64,000 bases of DNA from Acidovorax sp. SRB_14 (GTDB lineage Bacteria; Pseudomonadota; Gammaproteobacteria; Burkholderiales; Burkholderiaceae_C), in assembly GCF_012932145.1 (NCBI RefSeq), contig NZ_MWOK01000015.1, forward strand, positions 31,309 through 95,308. The letters are read 5' to 3'. The notes beneath the pieces are model-generated. The model made no database searches and had not been told where the DNA came from. It worked only from the letters and a program-made list of their open reading frames with translations. The position numbers were made by a program, and so were the translations under genes. This document shows positions 54,468 through 64,000 of this stretch, piece after piece; positions within the stretch are counted from its first letter, which is position 1, and each line of letters opens with the position of its first letter.

Positions 54468-57400
54468 ATGACGCCAGTGCAACCCCAGGCCGGTTTCAAC
54501 ATTTCGCGGTGGGCGCTCGACCATCCGGCGCTCACGCGCTACCTGATGATCGTTCTGCTGCTGATGGGCGTGGGCGCCTATTTCCAGCTCGGCCAGGACG
54601 AAGACCCGCCCTTCACCTTCCGCGCCATGGTGGTGCGCACCTACTGGCCCGGCGCCACCGCGCAGCAGGTGGCCGAGCAGGTCACCGACAAGATCGAGCG
54701 CACGCTGCAGGAGGTGCCCTACGCCGACAAGATCCGCAGCTACTCCAAGCCGGGCGAGTCGCAGATCATCTTCCAGATCAAGGACTCGTCCCGGGCCAGC
54801 GAGGTGCCCAACATCTGGTACACGGTGCGCAAGAAGGTGGGCGACATGCGCTTGACCCTGCCGCAGGGCGTGCAGGGGCCGTTTTTCAACGACGATTTTG
54901 GCGACGTCTATGGCGTGATCTATGCGCTGGAAGCCGAGGGCTTCAGCAACGCCGAGGTCAGGGACTTTGCCGACGACGTGCGCCAGCGGCTGCTGCGCGT
55001 GCCCGACGTGGCCAAGGTCGACCTGTTTGGCGTCCAGGACGAAAAGCTCTTCATCGAGATCTCGCAGAAGCGCCTGTCGCAGCTGGGCCTGGACATGAAC
55101 CAGGTGCTCAGCGCATTGGGCCAGCAGAACGCGGTCGAGAACGCGGGCACGGTGCAGACGCCGCACGACCAGGTGCAGGTGCGTGTGGCCGGCCAGTTCA
55201 ACGCCATCGAAGACCTGCGCGCCATGCCGATCCGCGGCGCCTCGGGGCGCCAACTGCGCCTGGGCGACATCGCCGATGTGCAGCGCGGCTATGTCGATCC
55301 GCCTGCCGTCAAGGTGCGCCACCAGGGCCAGGAGGTGATCGCGCTGGGCGTGTCCATGGCCAAGGGCGGTGACATCATCGCGCTGGGCAAGGCGCTGCAC
55401 CGCACGACCGAAGCCATCGGCAAGCAGCTGCCCGCCGGCGTGCGCCTGGTGAACGTGCAGGACCAGCCCCAGTCGGTGGCCCGCTCGGTCAATGAGTTCG
55501 TCATGGTGCTGATCGAGGCCGTGGTCATCGTGCTGGCGGTGAGCTTCGTCGCCCTGGGCCTGCACAAGCGCGCGGGCCAGCACCCGTGGTGGAAGCGCTG
55601 GTACATCGACCCGCGCCCGGGCTTGGTCGTGGGCATCACCATTCCGCTGGTGCTGGCCGTCACCTTCCTGGCCATGTGGTACTGGAACATCGGCCTGCAC
55701 AAGATCTCGCTGGGCTCGCTGATCATTGCGCTGGGCCTGCTGGTGGACGACGCGATCATTGCCGTCGAGATGATGGTGCGCAAGATGGAGGAGGGCTACG
55801 ACAAGGTCCGCGCGGCCACCTTCGCGTACGAGATCACCGCCATTCCGATGCTCACGGGCACGCTGATCACGGCGGCAGGCTTTCTGCCGATCGGCCTGGC
55901 CAAGTCGGTGACGGGCGAATACACCTTTGCGATTTTTGCCGTGACGGTGATCGCGCTGGTGCTGTCGTGGATCGTGTCGGTGTACTTCGTGCCCTATCTG
56001 GGCACGCTGCTGCTCAAGACGCCGGCCCATGTGCAGCCGCTGCCCGCGGGGCCGGGCGCGGCCGAGGGCGTCACGGCCGATCCGCACGAGGTGTTCGACA
56101 GCCCGTTCTACACCGCGTTCCGGCGCACGGTTCACTGGTGCGTCGAACACCGCTGGCTGACCATTGGCGCCACGGTGCTGATCTTTGCGCTCGGCATCGT
56201 CGGCATGGGCCGGGTGCAGCAGCAGTTCTTCCCCGATTCGAGCCGGCCCGAGATCATGGTGGACGTGTGGTTCCCCGAAGGCACCTCGTTCGCCGGCAAC
56301 GAAGAGGTCACGCGCCGCGTGGAGGCGCGCCTGCGCGCCGAGCCGGGCGTGGCCAGCGTGAGCACCTGGGTGGGTTCGGGCGTGCCGCGCTTCTATCTGC
56401 CGCTGGACCAGGTGTTTCCGCAGACCAACGTCTCGCAGTTCATCGTGCTGTCGCAGGACCTGAAGGTGCGCGAGACGCTGCGCGTCAAGCTGCCGGCGCT
56501 GTTGGCCAGCGAATTTCCCGAGGTGCGCGGCCGTGTCAAGCTGCTGCCCAATGGGCCGCCCGTGCCCTACCCAGTGCAGTTCCGCGTGGTCGGGCCCGAC
56601 CCGCTGGCGCTGCGCGCGCGCGCCGACGAGGTCAAGGAGGCGCTGTATGCCTGGCCGCAGATGCGCGGCGTGAACGACAACTGGAACGAGGCGGTCAAGG
56701 TCCTGCGCCTGGACGTCGACCAGGCCAAGGCGCGCGCTTTGGGCGTGAGCAGCCAGTCGATCGCCCAGGCCTCGAAGGTGATGCAGTCGGGGGCGCAGGT
56801 TGGTCAGTACCGCGAGGGTGACAAGCTGATCGACATCGTGCTGCGCCAGCCCGAGGACGAGCGCCGCCTGATCACCGACATCGCCAACGCCTACCTGCCC
56901 ACGGTCTCGGGCCGGTCCATTCCGCTCACGCAGATCGCCAAGCCGGTGCTGGCCTGGGAGCCGGGCGTGATGTGGCGCGAGAACCGCGACTACGCCATCA
57001 CCGTGCAGGGCGACGTGGTCGAGGGCCTGCAAGGTGCCACGGTGACCGAGGCGCTGCTGCCACAGCTGCGCCAGATCGAGGCTGCCTGGCACGGCGCGGG
57101 CCACAGTGCCTACCGCATCGAGGTGGCGGGCGCGGTGGAAGAGAGTTCCAAGGGCTCGGCGTCGATTGCGGCCGGCGTCCCAATCATGCTGTTCATCACG
57201 TTCACGCTGCTCATGCTGCAGCTGCACAGCTTCAGCCGTGCCATGCTGGTGTTCATCACCGGGCCGCTGGGCATTGCCGGGGTGGCGGGCGCGCTGCTGC
57301 TGCTGGGGCGGCCGTTCGGCTTCGTGGCGCTCCTGGGCGTGATTGCGCTCATGGGCATGATCCAGCGCAATTCGGTGATCCTGATCGACCAGATCGAGAA

Positions 57401-57650
57401 GGACCGGGCGCGCGGCGCGCCGGCCTGGGACGCGATCGTCGAGTCGGCGGTGCGCCGCCTGCGCCCCATCGTGCTCACCGCGGCTGCCGCGGTGCTGGCC
57501 ATGATCCCGCTGTCGCGCAGCGTCTTCTGGGGGCCGATGGCCGTGGCCATCATGGGCGGGCTGGTGGTGGCCACCGTGCTCACGCTGCTGGCCCTGCCGG
57601 CCATGTACGCGGCCTGGTTCCGCGTGCGCCGCCCCCAGCCCGACGTTTGA
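54468..57650 (+). CDS. RND efflux permease
   Basis: A 1,060-aa RND inner-membrane transporter starting MTPVQPQAGFNISRWALDHP. It has TM1, then the porter loop (EDPPFTFRAMVVRTYWPGAT), TM4 with ALGLLVDDAIIAVEMMVRKMEEG carrying the Asp pair, and the TM10-12 repeat with GMIQRNSVILIDQIE. The N-terminal SRWALDHPALTRYLMI and the QDEDPPFTFRAM segment are typical of a subgroup of proteobacterial RND pumps paired with TetR-controlled adaptors, distinct from the MdtBC pair at 10609-16889. Substrate unknown. Confidence 0.93.
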   Translation: MTPVQPQAGFNISRWALDHPALTRYLMIVLLLMGVGAYFQLGQDEDPPFTFRAMVVRTYWPGATAQQVAEQVTDKIERTLQEVPYADKIRSYSKPGESQIIFQIKDSSRASEVPNIWYTVRKKVGDMRLTLPQGVQGPFFNDDFGDVYGVIYALEAEGFSNAEVRDFADDVRQRLLRVPDVAKVDLFGVQDEKLFIEISQKRLSQLGLDMNQVLSALGQQNAVENAGTVQTPHDQVQVRVAGQFNAIEDLRAMPIRGASGRQLRLGDIADVQRGYVDPPAVKVRHQGQEVIALGVSMAKGGDIIALGKALHRTTEAIGKQLPAGVRLVNVQDQPQSVARSVNEFVMVLIEAVVIVLAVSFVALGLHKRAGQHPWWKRWYIDPRPGLVVGITIPLVLAVTFLAMWYWNIGLHKISLGSLIIALGLLVDDAIIAVEMMVRKMEEGYDKVRAATFAYEITAIPMLTGTLITAAGFLPIGLAKSVTGEYTFAIFAVTVIALVLSWIVSVYFVPYLGTLLLKTPAHVQPLPAGPGAAEGVTADPHEVFDSPFYTAFRRTVHWCVEHRWLTIGATVLIFALGIVGMGRVQQQFFPDSSRPEIMVDVWFPEGTSFAGNEEVTRRVEARLRAEPGVASVSTWVGSGVPRFYLPLDQVFPQTNVSQFIVLSQDLKVRETLRVKLPALLASEFPEVRGRVKLLPNGPPVPYPVQFRVVGPDPLALRARADEVKEALYAWPQMRGVNDNWNEAVKVLRLDVDQAKARALGVSSQSIAQASKVMQSGAQVGQYREGDKLIDIVLRQPEDERRLITDIANAYLPTVSGRSIPLTQIAKPVLAWEPGVMWRENRDYAITVQGDVVEGLQGATVTEALLPQLRQIEAAWHGAGHSAYRIEVAGAVEESSKGSASIAAGVPIMLFITFTLLMLQLHSFSRAMLVFITGPLGIAGVAGALLLLGRPFGFVALLGVIALMGMIQRNSVILIDQIEKDRARGAPAWDAIVESAVRRLRPIVLTAAAAVLAMIPLSRSVFWGPMAVAIMGGLVVATVLTLLALPAMYAAWFRVRRPQPDV

Positions 57651-57696
57651 GGGCCGTCGCAACAGGGTAAAATCGCGAGTTAATCAGTTTCATCCG

Positions 57697-57729
57697 GGCG
57701 GCAGACTTTGGCTGTCGCCTGTTTGTTTG
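57697..57729 (+). terminator. Possible terminator after the RND operon
   Basis: Stem GGCGGCAG / CTGTCGCC (one mismatch), loop ACTTTGG, followed by the T-rich TGTTTGTTTG. It stands 46 nt after the permease stop and 7 nt before tRNA-Leu. Confidence 0.5.
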
Positions 57730-57735
57730 TAGACC

Positions 57736-57822
57736 GCGCGGGTGGCGAAATTGGTAGACGCACCAGGTTTAGGTCCTGACGCCAGCAATGGTGTGCCGGT
57801 TCGAGTCCGGCTCCGCGCACCA
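57736..57822 (+). tRNA. tRNA-Leu (anticodon TAG)
   Basis: An 87-nt class II tRNA with acceptor stem GCGCGGG/TCCGCGC and encoded ACCA end. The D-loop contains AATTGGTAGACGC, the anticodon loop is TTTAGGT, an extended variable arm follows, and the T-arm has GGTTCGAGTCC. It reads CUA/CUG-type leucine codons. It lies between the second RND operon and tig. Confidence 0.97.
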
Positions 57823-57898
57823 CCCCATGTGAAACTTTGCCCAACACGGCGCCGCTGCACAGCTGGCCGGCACGTGTGACTAAACACTAGGAATAGCC

Positions 57899-59209
57899 AT
57901 GGCCGTTACCGTTGAAACCCTTGAAAAGCTCGAGCGCAAGATCACGCTGAGCCTGCCCCTCGCCACTATCCAGACCGAGGTGGATTCGCGCCTCAAGCGT
58001 TTGGCGCGCACCGTGAAGATGGACGGTTTCCGTCCCGGCAAGGTGCCCATGAAGGTGGTGTCCGAGCGCTATGGCTATTCGGTGCAGTACGAGGTGCTCA
58101 ACGACAAGGTGGGCGAGGCGTTTGCCGCCGCAGCCAACGAAGCCAATCTGCGCGTGGCCGGCCAGCCACGCATCACCGAGAAAGACGGCGCGCCCGAAGG
58201 CGAAGTCACCTTTGACGCCGTGTTCGAAGTGTTCCCCGAAGTCAAGATTGCCGACCTGGCCGATGCCGAAGTCGAGAAGCTGAGCTCGGAAGTGACCGAC
58301 GGCGCCATCGACAAGACCATCGACATCCTGCGCAAGCAGCGCCGCAGCTTTGCCCAGCGCGCCATCGACGCCGCAGCGCAGGACGGCGACCGCGTGACCG
58401 TCGACTTTGAAGGCAAGCTCGACGGCGAGCCCTTCGAAGGCGGCAAGGCCGAAGGCTTCCAGTTCCTGATCGGCGAAGGCCAGATGCTCAAGGAGTTCGA
58501 GGACGCCGTGCGCGGCATGAAGGTCGGCGAAAGCAAGACCTTCCCGCTGGCATTCCCCGAGGACTACCACGGCAAGGACGTGGCCGGCAAGACGGCCGAC
58601 TTCCTCGTCACGGTCAACAAAATCGAAGCGGCCCACCTGCCCGAAGTCAACGACGCCCTGGCCAAGTCGCTCGGCATTGCCGACGGCACCGTCGACGGCC
58701 TGCGCACCGACATCAAGAAGAACCTGGACCGCGAAGTCAAATTCCGTCTGCTGGCCCGCAACAAGCAGGCCGTGATGGACGCGCTGCTGACCAAGGCCGA
58801 GCTGGACCTGCCCAACGCCAGCGTGCAGGCCGAGATCGAACGCCTGACGGAAGCGGCCCGCGCCGACCTCAAGCAGCGCGGTGTCAAGGACGCCGACAAG
58901 GCCGAAATCCCTGCCGACATCTTCCGTCCCCAGGCCGAGCGCCGCGTGCGCCTGGGCCTTGTGGTGGCCGAGCTGGTCCGCGCCAACGAACTGCACGCCA
59001 AGCCCGAGCAGCTCAAGGCCCACATCGACGAGCTGGCCGCCAGCTATGAGAAGCCCGAAGACGTGGTGCGCTGGTACTTCGGTGACCGCCAGCGTCTGGC
59101 CGAAGTCGAGGCCGTGGTCATTGAAAACAACGTGGCCGACTTCGTGCTGGGCAAGGCCAAGGTGACCGACAAGGCCGTGTCGTTTGACGAGTTGATGGGC
59201 CAGGGCTGA
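57899..59209 (+). CDS. tig: Trigger factor
   Basis: A 436-aa ribosome-associated chaperone and prolyl isomerase. The N-terminal ribosome-binding domain starts [20 protein letters not shown] and contains the signature near [12 protein letters not shown]. The FKBP-like PPIase domain (about 155-245) has [20 protein letters not shown], and the helical C-terminal domain completes the fold. It binds nascent chains at the ribosome exit. It is first gene of the tig-clpP-clpX-lon block. Confidence 0.97.
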   Translation: MAVTVETLEKLERKITLSLPLATIQTEVDSRLKRLARTVKMDGFRPGKVPMKVVSERYGYSVQYEVLNDKVGEAFAAAANEANLRVAGQPRITEKDGAPEGEVTFDAVFEVFPEVKIADLADAEVEKLSSEVTDGAIDKTIDILRKQRRSFAQRAIDAAAQDGDRVTVDFEGKLDGEPFEGGKAEGFQFLIGEGQMLKEFEDAVRGMKVGESKTFPLAFPEDYHGKDVAGKTADFLVTVNKIEAAHLPEVNDALAKSLGIADGTVDGLRTDIKKNLDREVKFRLLARNKQAVMDALLTKAELDLPNASVQAEIERLTEAARADLKQRGVKDADKAEIPADIFRPQAERRVRLGLVVAELVRANELHAKPEQLKAHIDELAASYEKPEDVVRWYFGDRQRLAEVEAVVIENNVADFVLGKAKVTDKAVSFDELMGQG

Positions 59210-59265
59210 TCGCCCAGCCTGGACGGTCAAGCGCCTTCAGGGCACTTGACCCGCTACAGCATCCG

Positions 59266-59293
59266 GGGGCTTGTGCTTTGGCGCACAAGCCCC
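59266..59293 (+). terminator. Hairpin between tig and clpP
   Basis: A perfect 11-bp stem GGGGCTTGTGC / GCACAAGCCCC with a 6-nt loop and AATTCGTTT downstream. It could be a terminator or attenuator of tig. Confidence 0.6.
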
Positions 59294-59334
59294 AATTCGT
59301 TTCTGGGTACAGTACCCGCCTGACTGGAGAAAAC

Positions 59335-59943
59335 ATGAGCGCACTGGAAACACAAGGTTTGGGCATGGTCCCAATGGTCATCGAGCAGTCGGGCCGCGGC
59401 GAGCGGTCGTACGACATTTATTCGCGCCTGCTCAAGGAGCGCGTGATCTTTCTGGTGGGCGAGGTCAATGACCAGACCGCCAACCTGGTGGTGGCACAGC
59501 TGCTGTTCCTGGAAAGCGAAAACCCCGAAAAGGACATTTCCTTCTATATCAATTCGCCCGGCGGTAGCGTCACGGCTGGCATGGCGATCTATGACACCAT
59601 GCAGTTCATCAAGCCCGACGTGTCCACGCTGTGCTGCGGCTTTGCCGCGAGCATGGGCGCCTTCCTGCTGGCCGCCGGAGCCAAGGGCAAGCGTTTTTCG
59701 CTGCCCAATTCCAAGGTCATGATCCACCAGGTGCTGGGCGGCGCACGCGGCCAAGCCACCGACATCGAAATCCATGCGCGCGATATCCTGCGCACCAAGG
59801 ACCAGATGAACCGCATCCTGGCCGAACGCACCGGCCAGCCGCTGGAAAAAATCCAGCGCGACACCGAGCGCGACTACTTCCTCACGGCCGATGAGGCAAA
59901 GGACTATGGGCTCATCGACCAGGTGATCGCCAAGCGTTCCTGA
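59335..59943 (+). CDS. clpP: ATP-dependent Clp protease proteolytic subunit
   Basis: A 202-aa serine peptidase. Catalytic Ser lies in [11 protein letters not shown] (about residue 106), His in [11 protein letters not shown] (about 131) and Asp in the [11 protein letters not shown] region. The N-terminal propeptide-like stretch is [15 protein letters not shown]. It forms the 14-mer chamber fed by ClpX. The ATG at 59335 follows a GGAG site 8 nt upstream; an upstream in-frame extension to 59278 overlaps the intergenic hairpin. Confidence 0.97.
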   Translation: MSALETQGLGMVPMVIEQSGRGERSYDIYSRLLKERVIFLVGEVNDQTANLVVAQLLFLESENPEKDISFYINSPGGSVTAGMAIYDTMQFIKPDVSTLCCGFAASMGAFLLAAGAKGKRFSLPNSKVMIHQVLGGARGQATDIEIHARDILRTKDQMNRILAERTGQPLEKIQRDTERDYFLTADEAKDYGLIDQVIAKRS

Positions 59944-59961
59944 GCGCAGCCGCGCCCGGGT

Positions 59962-59991
59962 ACGGCGTTTTCCCGTGCGGGAAAGCGCCGT
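59962..59991 (+). terminator. Hairpin between clpP and clpX
   Basis: A 13-bp stem ACGGCGTTTTCCC / GGGAAAGCGCCGT with one wobble and a GTGC loop, then TTCCC. It may reduce read-through from clpP to clpX. Confidence 0.5.
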
Positions 59992-60046
59992 TTCCCATTG
60001 GTTATCATCCAGACCACTTCCCCTAGCTATACAAGGCATTGTTTCC

Positions 60047-61312
60047 ATGGCCGATAAAAAAGGCTCTCCCAGCGAAAAAACCCTTTACTGCTCTTTCTGC
60101 GGCAAGAGCCAGCACGAGGTAAAGAAGCTGATCGCCGGCCCGTCGGTTTTTATCTGCGACGAGTGCATTGACCTGTGCAACGAGATCATCCGCGACGAGG
60201 TGCCTGCGGGCGAGGCGGGTCGCGATGGACGCGGCGATCTGCCCACGCCCGCCGAGATCAAGGCCAACCTCGACGGCTATGTCATTGGCCAGGAGCAGGC
60301 CAAGCGCACCCTGGCCGTGGCGGTGTACAACCACTACAAGCGCCTGCGCCACAAGGACAAGGCGCACAAGGACGATGTTGAGCTGTCCAAGAGCAATATC
60401 CTGCTGATCGGCCCCACCGGCTCCGGCAAGACGCTGCTGGCGCAGACGCTGGCACGCATGCTCGACGTGCCGTTCGTCATGGCCGACGCCACCACGCTGA
60501 CCGAAGCCGGCTATGTGGGCGAAGATGTCGAAAACATCGTGCAAAAGTTGCTGCAGAGCTGCAACTACGACGTCGAGCGTGCGCAGCGCGGCATTGTCTA
60601 CATCGACGAAATCGACAAGATCTCGCGCAAGTCGGACAACCCCAGCATCACGCGCGATGTGTCGGGCGAGGGCGTGCAACAGGCCCTGCTCAAGCTCATC
60701 GAAGGCACCATGGCCAGTGTGCCCCCGCAGGGCGGGCGCAAGCACCCGAACCAGGATTTCCTGCAGATCGACACGACCAATATCCTGTTCATCTGTGGCG
60801 GCGCTTTCGCCGGGCTTGAGAAGGTCATCGAAAACCGCACGGAGGCGTCGGGCATCGGCTTCGGGGCGACGGTCAAGAGCAAGAAGCAACGCTCGCTCTC
60901 CGACGTCTTCACCGAGATCGAGCCCGAAGACCTGATCAAGTTCGGTCTGATCCCGGAACTGGTCGGGCGCATGCCCGTGGTCACGGCGCTGGCCGAGCTC
61001 AGCGAGGACGCTTTGGTGCAGATCCTGACCGAGCCGAAGAATGCGCTGGTCAAGCAGTACAGCAAATTGCTGGCCATGGAAGGCGCCGAGCTCGAGATCC
61101 GGCCTGCCGCGCTCAAAGCCATTGCACGCAAGGCGCTGGTCCGCAAGACCGGTGCGCGCGGGCTGCGCTCCATCCTGGAGCAGTCGCTGATCGGCACCAT
61201 GTTCGATCTGCCCAATGCCACGAATGTGGAAAAGGTCGTGGTGGACGAGTCCACCATCGACGACAACAAGCCGCCACTGTTGGTGTACCGCGAGGCGGCA
61301 AAAAAGGCCTGA
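60047..61312 (+). CDS. clpX: ATP-dependent Clp protease ATP-binding subunit ClpX
   Basis: A 421-aa AAA+ unfoldase. The N-terminal zinc-binding domain has Cys pairs in CSFCGK and CDECID. Walker A is [14 protein letters not shown], Walker B is [10 protein letters not shown], the pore loop is in [11 protein letters not shown], the sensor region follows, and the IGF-type loop for ClpP docking lies in EASGIGFGA. It is 103 nt after clpP; the pair form the ClpXP protease. Confidence 0.98.
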   Translation: MADKKGSPSEKTLYCSFCGKSQHEVKKLIAGPSVFICDECIDLCNEIIRDEVPAGEAGRDGRGDLPTPAEIKANLDGYVIGQEQAKRTLAVAVYNHYKRLRHKDKAHKDDVELSKSNILLIGPTGSGKTLLAQTLARMLDVPFVMADATTLTEAGYVGEDVENIVQKLLQSCNYDVERAQRGIVYIDEIDKISRKSDNPSITRDVSGEGVQQALLKLIEGTMASVPPQGGRKHPNQDFLQIDTTNILFICGGAFAGLEKVIENRTEASGIGFGATVKSKKQRSLSDVFTEIEPEDLIKFGLIPELVGRMPVVTALAELSEDALVQILTEPKNALVKQYSKLLAMEGAELEIRPAALKAIARKALVRKTGARGLRSILEQSLIGTMFDLPNATNVEKVVVDESTIDDNKPPLLVYREAAKKA

Positions 61313-61382
61313 GGCCTTGTCAAGGGCGCGGCGCTGGCCGTGCGCTCAGCAACCCTGGCGTCGGCGCGGATGTGCCGGCGGG

Positions 61383-61410
61383 TTGAAAATTTCCGCTGAC
61401 GGACCATATT
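61383..61410 (+). promoter_or_regulatory. Candidate heat-shock (sigma-32) promoter of lon
   Basis: TTGAAA (61383-61388), then 15 nt, then CCATATT (61404-61410), resembling the sigma-32 pattern TTGAAA-N13/14-CCCATAT. It is 24 nt before the lon start and about 70 nt after clpX. Confidence 0.45.
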
Positions 61411-61434
61411 CCATTCAGTTTTACGAGGATTTCC

Positions 61435-63858
61435 ATGTCCGGACACACCCCCTTGCCCGCCACGCCCATTGAGCTGCCGCTGCTGCCGCTGCGCGATGTG
61501 GTTGTATTCCCCCATATGGTCATCCCGCTGTTTGTGGGTCGGCCCAAGAGTATCAAGGCGCTGGAGCTGGCGATGGAGTCCGATCGCCGCATCATGCTCG
61601 TGGCCCAGAAGGCCGCTGCCAAGGATGAGCCCTCGGTCGAGGACATGTTCGATGTCGGCTGCGTCTCCACCATCCTGCAAATGCTCAAGCTGCCCGACGG
61701 CACCGTGAAGGTGCTGGTCGAGGGGCAGCAGCGCGCACGCGTCGACGCCATTGAGGATGCGCAGACACATTTCACCGCCACGGTGACGCCGGTCGAGGCG
61801 ACGGAGGAGTCGCACAAACCGAGCGAAATCGAAGCGCTGCGCCGCGCTGTGATGCAGCAGTTCGACCAGTACGTCAAGCTCAACAAGAAGATCCCGCCGG
61901 AGATCCTGACGTCCATCTCCAGCATCGACGATCCTGGCCGCCTGGCCGACACCATCGCCGCGCACCTGCCCCTCAAGCTGGAGAACAAGCAGGCCGTGCT
62001 GGACCTCTCCGATGTGAAGGACCGCCTGGAGAACCTGTTCGAACAGCTGGACCGCGAAGTCGACATCCTGAATGTCGACAAGAAGATCCGGGGCCGCGTC
62101 AAGCGCCAGATGGAGAAGAACCAGCGCGACTTCTACCTCAACGAGCAGGTCAAGGCCATCCAGAAGGAGCTGGGCGAAGGCGAAGAGGGCGCGGACATTG
62201 AAGAGGTCGAAAAGAAGATCAAGCTGGCCAAGATGCCGGCCGAGGCGCGCAAGAAGGCCGATGCCGAACTCAAGAAGCTCAAGCTGATGTCGCCGATGTC
62301 GGCCGAAGCGACGGTGGTGCGCAATTACATCGATGTGCTCGTGTCGCTGCCGTGGAGCAAGAAGACCAAGATCAAGCACGATCTGGGCAATGCCGAAGTG
62401 GTGCTCAACGAGGACCACTACGGTCTCGACAAGGTCAAGGACCGCATCCTCGAATACCTTGCCGTGCAGCAGCGTGTGGACAAGGTCAAGGCACCCATCC
62501 TGTGCCTGGTGGGCCCGCCCGGCGTGGGCAAGACCTCGCTGGGGCAGTCCATTGCCAAGGCCACCGGACGCAAATACGTGCGCGTGGCGTTGGGCGGCAT
62601 GCGCGATGAGGCCGAGATCCGCGGACACCGCCGCACCTACATCGGCGCCATGCCTGGCAAGGTGCTGCAAAGCCTCGCCAAGGTGGGGACGCGCAATCCG
62701 CTGTTCCTGCTCGACGAGATCGACAAGCTCGGCATGGATTTTCGGGGGGATCCCTCGAGCGCCTTGCTGGAGGTGTTGGACCCCGAGCAAAACCACACGT
62801 TTGGCGACCACTATGTGGAAGTGGACTTTGACCTCAGCGATGTGATGTTTGTGGCGACGTCGAACTCCATGAACATTCCGCCGGCATTGCTCGACCGCAT
62901 GGAGGTGATTCGCCTTTCGGGCTACACCGAGGACGAGAAAACCAACATCGCCATGAAGTACCTGCTGCCCAAGCAGCTCAAGAACAACGGCGTGAAAGAA
63001 GGCGAACTGCAGGTCACCGAGCCCGCGGTGCGGGACATCGTGCGCTACTACACGCGAGAAGCCGGCGTGCGTGCGCTGGAACGCGATCTCTCCAAGATCT
63101 GCCGCAAGGTCGTCAAGGCACTGCTGCTGGGCAAGCTGGCGCCGCAGGTCGTCGTGACTGCGGACAACCTGCCCGATTTTCTCGGGGTGCGCAAATACAC
63201 CTACGGTCTGGCCGAGCAGCAAAACCAGGTCGGACAGGTGGTGGGACTGGCGTGGACCGAGGTCGGCGGCGACCTGCTGACCATCGAGGCCGTGACCATG
63301 CCGGGCAAGGGCGTCATCACGCGCACCGGGTCGCTGGGCGATGTCATGAAGGAGTCCGTTGAGGCCGCGCGCACGGTGGTGCGCAGCCGGGCACGGATGT
63401 TGGGTATCAAGGACGAGGCGTTTGAGAAGAAGGACGTCCATGTGCACGTGCCCGACGGCGCCACGCCCAAGGATGGTCCCAGCGCAGGGGCCGCGATGGC
63501 CACGGCGCTGGTGTCTGCGCTCACCGGTATTCCGGTGCGCGGCGATGTGGCCATGACCGGAGAGATCACGCTGCGGGGTGAAATCACGGCCATTGGCGGG
63601 CTCAAGGAGAAGCTGCTGGCGGCGCTGCGCGGTGGTATCAAGACGGTGTTGATCCCGCAGGAAAACATCAAGGATCTTCAAGAAATTCCGGCCAACGTGA
63701 AGAGCGGGTTGGTCATCGTGCCGGTGAAGTGGATCGACCAGGTGCTGGAGCTGGCCCTGGAGCGCAAGCCCGTCCCATTGACCGACGAAGAAGCGGCTGC
63801 GGTACCCGTGCCCGCAGCGGCCGATAAGCCCGTGGCCACGGTGGCCGTCCAGCACTGA
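61435..63858 (+). CDS. lon: Endopeptidase La (Lon protease)
   Basis: An 807-aa Lon. The N-terminal substrate-binding domain starts [26 protein letters not shown]. The AAA+ module has Walker A GPPGVGKT and Walker [12 protein letters not shown]. The C-terminal peptidase has the catalytic Ser in PKDGPSAG (residue 683), followed by the catalytic Lys in the [12 protein letters not shown] region. It degrades misfolded and regulatory proteins. Its length is close to E. coli Lon (784); the excess is an Ala/Pro/Val-rich C-terminal tail after about residue 785. Confidence 0.98.
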   Translation: MSGHTPLPATPIELPLLPLRDVVVFPHMVIPLFVGRPKSIKALELAMESDRRIMLVAQKAAAKDEPSVEDMFDVGCVSTILQMLKLPDGTVKVLVEGQQRARVDAIEDAQTHFTATVTPVEATEESHKPSEIEALRRAVMQQFDQYVKLNKKIPPEILTSISSIDDPGRLADTIAAHLPLKLENKQAVLDLSDVKDRLENLFEQLDREVDILNVDKKIRGRVKRQMEKNQRDFYLNEQVKAIQKELGEGEEGADIEEVEKKIKLAKMPAEARKKADAELKKLKLMSPMSAEATVVRNYIDVLVSLPWSKKTKIKHDLGNAEVVLNEDHYGLDKVKDRILEYLAVQQRVDKVKAPILCLVGPPGVGKTSLGQSIAKATGRKYVRVALGGMRDEAEIRGHRRTYIGAMPGKVLQSLAKVGTRNPLFLLDEIDKLGMDFRGDPSSALLEVLDPEQNHTFGDHYVEVDFDLSDVMFVATSNSMNIPPALLDRMEVIRLSGYTEDEKTNIAMKYLLPKQLKNNGVKEGELQVTEPAVRDIVRYYTREAGVRALERDLSKICRKVVKALLLGKLAPQVVVTADNLPDFLGVRKYTYGLAEQQNQVGQVVGLAWTEVGGDLLTIEAVTMPGKGVITRTGSLGDVMKESVEAARTVVRSRARMLGIKDEAFEKKDVHVHVPDGATPKDGPSAGAAMATALVSALTGIPVRGDVAMTGEITLRGEITAIGGLKEKLLAALRGGIKTVLIPQENIKDLQEIPANVKSGLVIVPVKWIDQVLELALERKPVPLTDEEAAAVPVPAAADKPVATVAVQH

Positions 63859-63941
63859 AGATTTTTGTGGCGCACCCTTAAAATTGCGCTACAATACCTT
63901 CATTGCAGCAAACGTTGTACAATGTGAGGCTGTGGTGAAAT

Positions 63942-64000
63942 GCGGGAATAGCTCAGTTGGTAGAGCGCAACCTTGCCAAGGTTGAGGTCGAGAGTTCGAG
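63942..64000 (+). tRNA. tRNA-Gly (anticodon GCC), 3' end cut by window
   Basis: GCGGGAATAGCTCAGTTGGT starts the tRNA; D-arm, anticodon stem CAACC/GGTTG with loop TTGCCAA (anticodon GCC), and the start of the T-arm (AGTTCGAG) are visible. The window ends before the acceptor 3' strand. A TACAAT element lies about 20 nt upstream. Confidence 0.95.

Noticed and set aside
57647..57673. TTGAGG...TAAAAT as promoter of tRNA-Leu
   Set aside because: The 15-bp spacer is short and a terminator-like hairpin lies between it and the tRNA.
60598..63855. 1,085-codon minus-strand ORF over clpX/lon
   Set aside because: Antisense shadow of two well-conserved genes.
1..64000. CRISPR array, prophage, insertion sequence or integron
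   Set aside because: No regularly spaced identical repeats, transposase, integrase, recombinase or phage structural gene is visible. The dispersed repeats are single, diverged and widely spaced.

Overview
The window is a contiguous, gene-dense stretch of a high-GC betaproteobacterial chromosome, most likely from the Burkholderiales family Comamonadaceae (Acidovorax-like). The evidence is the strong G/C third-position bias, three Bug/TctC-type periplasmic receptors, the mogA-darP/pmbA and trmJ-cysE gene orders, the tig-clpP-clpX-lon block, and many copies of a short palindromic repeat. I see no prophage, transposase, CRISPR array or plasmid gene.

Layout. 1-5210: 3' part of a giant cyclic beta-glucan synthase/GH94 gene. 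5225-9024: a small unknown protein, a lone ABC ATPase, a LytTR-type two-component pair and two small membrane proteins. 9289-18347: a complete MdtABC-like RND efflux operon (adaptor, two permeases, outer-membrane factor). 18394-21898: uppP, a MipA/OmpV porin-like protein, an alpha/beta hydrolase and an Anbu proteasome-like peptidase. 22118-29503: mutS, suhB, a secreted triple-repeat protein, trmJ, cysE and a nitroreductase. 29734-40603: a minus-strand aldaric (sugar-acid) catabolic region. It holds glucarate and galactarate dehydratases, an HpcH/HpaI aldolase, a tartronate-semialdehyde reductase, a 2-hydroxyacid dehydrogenase, three orphan Bug receptors, a FadR-type regulator and a zinc alcohol dehydrogenase. 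40741-43466: mogA-darP, divergent from pmbA. 43811-47998: a lectin-like lipoprotein, a divergent tartrate dehydrogenase/LysR pair, yqeY and rpsU. 48160-53184: a flavoprotein, ybiB-like, a BASS transporter, a CBS-domain protein and hpnC. 53267-57650: a second RND pump (adaptor and permease) behind a TetR-type dyad. 57736-64000: tRNA-Leu, tig, clpP, clpX, lon and the start of tRNA-Gly.

How the genes work together. The aldarate genes form a route from glucarate/galactarate through 5-keto-4-deoxyglucarate to pyruvate plus tartronate semialdehyde and then glycerate; a tartrate dehydrogenase lies a few kb away. The tig-clp-lon block is a folding and proteolysis module. The two RND systems give independent export capacity.

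The most unusual signal is a family of about 55-60 bp imperfectly palindromic repeats. I count 14 copies (one a half copy). Seven lie in intergenic DNA, each within about 60 nt 3' of a stop codon. Seven lie inside genes without breaking the reading frame, in either orientation, where they encode apparent loops, linkers or tails (lytTR regulator, histidine kinase, mutS, trmJ, the HI0933-type flavoprotein, hpnC, RND adaptor). One intergenic copy appears to supply both the ribosome-binding site and the TTG start of the next gene. This resembles REP/BIME elements (intergenic copies) and Rickettsia palindromic elements (in-frame copies), but I do not know a named description of it. A separate 102-bp inverted repeat lies behind rpsU.
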